Source of the DNA: Gammaproteobacteria bacterium
GTDB lineage: Bacteria; Pseudomonadota; Gammaproteobacteria; Tenderiales; Tenderiaceae
DNA: 5,664 bases
Assembly (NCBI GenBank): GCA_024276775.1
Contig: JAJRWO010000110.1
Coordinates: 1 to 5,664 of the forward strand
Reading direction: 5' to 3'
Under the pieces are notes generated by a model. The model searched no databases and was not told the origin of the DNA. It saw only the letters and a list, made by a program, of their open reading frames with translations. A program made the translations under genes and the position numbers. Of this stretch, positions 5,448 to 5,664 are shown piece after piece (positions within the stretch are counted from its first letter, which is position 1; each line of letters begins with the position of its first letter).

Positions 5448-5457
5448 GATAGCTATC
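5448..5457. repeat. Perfect 10-base palindrome after the TraB-like gene
   Basis: GATAGCTATC is a perfect 10-base palindrome 3 bases past the TraB-like stop. There is no T run after it, so it is not a convincing terminator. It could be an operator half for the next gene or chance. Confidence 0.3.
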
Positions 5458-5507
5458 GGGTTGTGATTTAATTAAGATTAGAAATACGTGATGATTTAGG
5501 TGTGACT

Positions 5508-5664
5508 ATGACAAATGTTAATGACGATATTGATGTGCCTGCCTGGGATGTTGCTCTGGCTAATTTAGTGAAAGAGGAATTTGGCAAAAAAAATATCCCC
5601 CTGACGTTGGCGGACTTTGACCATTTGGCCAAGGAGTACACCATCCGCCTGGATGACATTATGG
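5508..5664 (+). CDS. 5' part of an unknown cytoplasmic protein (truncated by window end)
   Basis: The frame is open from ATG 5508 to the right edge (52 complete codons). It reads MTNVNDDIDVPAWDVALANL, continues with KEEFGKKNIPLTLADFDHLA, and then has YTIRLDDIM close to the edge. It starts acidic, has no signal peptide, and alternates short amphipathic segments consistent with a small helical protein. A TAGGTG site (5497-5502) sits 5 bases before the ATG, which is better placed than the GTG start at 5502 in the same frame. It lies 63 bases after the TraB-like gene in the same direction, so read-through transcription is possible. I do not recognise the family, and the missing C-terminus prevents assignment. 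Confidence 0.7.
   Translation, partial: MTNVNDDIDVPAWDVALANLVKEEFGKKNIPLTLADFDHLAKEYTIRLDDIM

Overview
The window reads as an ordinary chromosomal stretch of a gammaproteobacterium of moderate G+C content. The genus cannot be fixed from the sequence. The placement rests on a typical proteobacterial PpiB, a DUF2288-like small protein, a PrpA/ApaH-type phosphatase and a DUF4124-TraB/GumN protein, together with Shine-Dalgarno sites of the AAGGAG type and sigma70-like -10 boxes. No insertion sequence, CRISPR array, rRNA or convincing tRNA was seen.

Layout, left to right. Positions 1-133 are a probable divergent promoter region, with perhaps the first eight codons of a leftward gene. A rightward cluster follows: ppiB (134-622, cytoplasmic cyclophilin), a two-TM membrane protein of unknown function (669-1346) and a DUF2288-like protein (1359-1667). 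A hairpin at 641-664 separates ppiB from the second gene and contains that gene's weak ribosome-binding site. A new promoter with a perfect TATAAT (1718-1723) precedes a cytoplasmic beta-propeller protein (about 1773-3023) that appears to end at a terminator at 3049-3082. Next comes a 360-base gap rich in inverted repeats, leading to a 48-codon hydrophobic gene (3384-3530) with a strong ribosome-binding site and its own GC-rich terminator hairpin (3544-3562). Convergent to it is a leftward PPP-family metallophosphatase (3623-4324). Divergent from that phosphatase is a secreted DUF4124-TraB/GumN protein (4428-5444), and a truncated unknown gene starts at 5508 and runs off the right edge.

The genes do not form one obvious pathway. 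PpiB assists protein folding, the phosphatase probably acts in signalling or housekeeping dephosphorylation, and the TraB/GumN protein acts outside the cytoplasm. The least ordinary parts are the 48-aa membrane protein with its structured upstream region, the beta-propeller that lacks a signal peptide but carries a conserved-looking His/Cys cluster, and the phosphatase promoter whose predicted start site coincides with the GTG start codon. I see no strong evidence for a new defence or mobile system here.
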